Below the pieces are notes generated by a model. The model saw only the letters and a list, made by a program, of their open reading frames with translations. It did not search any database and had not been told where the DNA came from. From an uncultured Muribaculaceae bacterium (lineage in GTDB: Bacteria > Bacteroidota > Bacteroidia > Bacteroidales > Muribaculaceae): 7,295 bases of DNA. The position numbers and the translations under genes were made by a program. The stretch lies in contig CANRZQ010000133.1 of the NCBI GenBank assembly GCA_947644475.1, positions 1 through 7,295 of the forward strand. Direction: 5' to 3'. Numbering within the stretch: position 1 is the first letter of the stretch; each line of letters opens with the position of its first letter. Shown here one piece after another: positions 6,984 to 7,295 of this stretch.

Positions 6984-7021
6984 GAAGGTGTGTCAAAATA
7001 CCAAACGGTAGGGACGTACGG
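6984..7021. repeat. Half copy of the intergenic inverted-repeat element
   Basis: This 38-bp stretch matches the reverse complement of 3230-3266 with a one-base length difference and few substitutions. It includes GGTGTGTCAAAATA and GGTAGGGACGTACGG. It starts 9 bp after the stop codon, at nearly the same distance as the full element after the first gene. The opposing half is missing and other repeats follow. Either the element was copied with the gene and then truncated, or it inserted independently. Confidence 0.75.
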
Positions 7022-7047
7022 TTTAAATAAGCCATCGTCATGTACGA

Positions 7048-7104
7048 GAAGCGCGTAGCGCTTCAAGATGTTAGCCGGGGGTGGAGCGACAGCGAAACCC
7101 CCGG
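7048..7104 (+). repeat. Palindromic repeat unit, plus orientation
   Basis: GAAGCGC (7048-7054) pairs with GCGCTTC (7058-7064) around GTA. After the link CAAGATGTTAG comes a second hairpin, CCGGGGGT (7075-7082) with ACCCCCGG (7097-7104), both perfect, with a 14-nt loop. The unit from CGCGTAGCG at 7052 matches the reverse complement of the end of the window, which marks it as one member of a repeat family. There is no T-tract, so terminator function is not supported. Confidence 0.65.
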
Positions 7105-7230
7105 TATCGGCATTGGAACCATCCGCGGCATTGGAGCGAGCGACAGCGTAGCGTTCTGCATCACGGTTGGCATAGCCGAACGCTCCGGCCGGCCTACGCT
7201 CCAAATCCCCCGGTTGCCGGCAACCCTTTT
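7105..7230. repeat. Non-coding palindromic mosaic between two inverted repeat units
   Basis: No credible gene is present. CGGCATTGGA occurs twice, at 7108-7117 and 7126-7135. TTGGAGCG (7131-7138) pairs with CGCTCCAA (7197-7204), and nested inside AGCGTTC (7150-7156) pairs with GAACGCT (7178-7184). CCGGCCGG at 7185-7192 and the 14-bp GGTTGCCGGCAACC at 7212-7225 are perfect palindromes. The segment GAGCGACAGCG recurs in the loop of the preceding unit. The structure looks like accumulated repeat fragments. Confidence 0.6.
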
Positions 7231-7295
7231 CCGTGGGTTACGGTCGTGGCTTCGCCACTCCCTCACCCACGGCTACATTCTTGAATCGCTACGCG
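7231..7295 (-). repeat. Palindromic repeat unit, minus orientation, reaching the window end
   Basis: CCGTGGGT (7231-7238) pairs perfectly with ACCCACGG (7265-7272), with a nested hairpin GTGGC/GCCAC (7246-7250, 7254-7258, loop TTC). Read on the minus strand from 7295 it begins CGCGTAGCGATTCAAGAATG, then TAGCCG and the stem, which aligns with the plus-strand unit at 7052. The stem bases differ but remain paired in both copies. It may continue past the window. Confidence 0.65.

Noticed and set aside
7048..7104. Possible terminator of the second GH81 gene
   Set aside because: The hairpins are good but no T-tract follows either stem, and the unit recurs inverted at the window end, which fits a repeat family better.
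6968..7284. Several 67-78-codon open frames on both strands in the 3' tail
   Set aside because: They overlap one another across palindromic repeats and have no start context or recognisable sequence; open frames of this size are expected in GC-rich repeats.
7021..7295. Possible CRISPR array or tRNA cluster in the repeat-rich tail
   Set aside because: Repeat units are inverted, unequal and without regular spacers, and no cloverleaf or TTCGAATC-type T-arm is visible.

Overview
The window looks like a chromosomal piece of a gut-type Bacteroidota, probably order Bacteroidales and perhaps a Muribaculaceae-like lineage. Four things point there. Both promoters match the Bacteroidota -33 TTTG / -7 TAnnTTTG consensus with a 20-bp spacer. 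Both genes start in an A-rich context without a Shine-Dalgarno sequence. Both proteins end in a tail resembling a type IX secretion (T9SS) type A sorting domain. The appended domains are of kinds I recall from Bacteroidota glycanases. The family-level placement is inference.

The window holds two long plus-strand genes in tandem. Each encodes a secreted GH81 endo-beta-1,3-glucanase. Positions 1-136 carry overlapping hairpins. A promoter (137-168) then drives the first gene (206-3106, 966 residues). The intergenic region (3107-3405) contains a 153-bp inverted-repeat element with two nested REP-like hairpins, a Rho-independent terminator (3280-3310) and a second promoter (3324-3355). The second gene (3406-6975, 1189 residues) follows. 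The last 320 bp (6976-7295) have no gene and are a mosaic of palindromic repeats, including a half copy of the intergenic element and an inverted pair of another repeat family.

The two proteins are paralogues. Their GH81 modules align without gaps at about 81% identity by hand count, and their extreme C-termini are almost identical. The parts between are unrelated: protein 1 has one roughly 105-residue accessory domain, and protein 2 has two tandem copies of a different roughly 155-residue beta-sandwich-like domain. The natural reading is a duplicated beta-1,3-glucanase whose copies were fitted with different probable glycan-targeting modules, each expressed from its own promoter. They would act outside the cell on laminarin-, callose- or fungal-type beta-1,3-glucan. 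No SusC/SusD transporter, regulator or other utilisation-locus gene lies in the window.

I see no sign of a defence system, CRISPR array, integrase or RNA gene. The points most worth following are the module exchange between the paralogues, the unnamed accessory domains, and the palindromic repeats after each gene.
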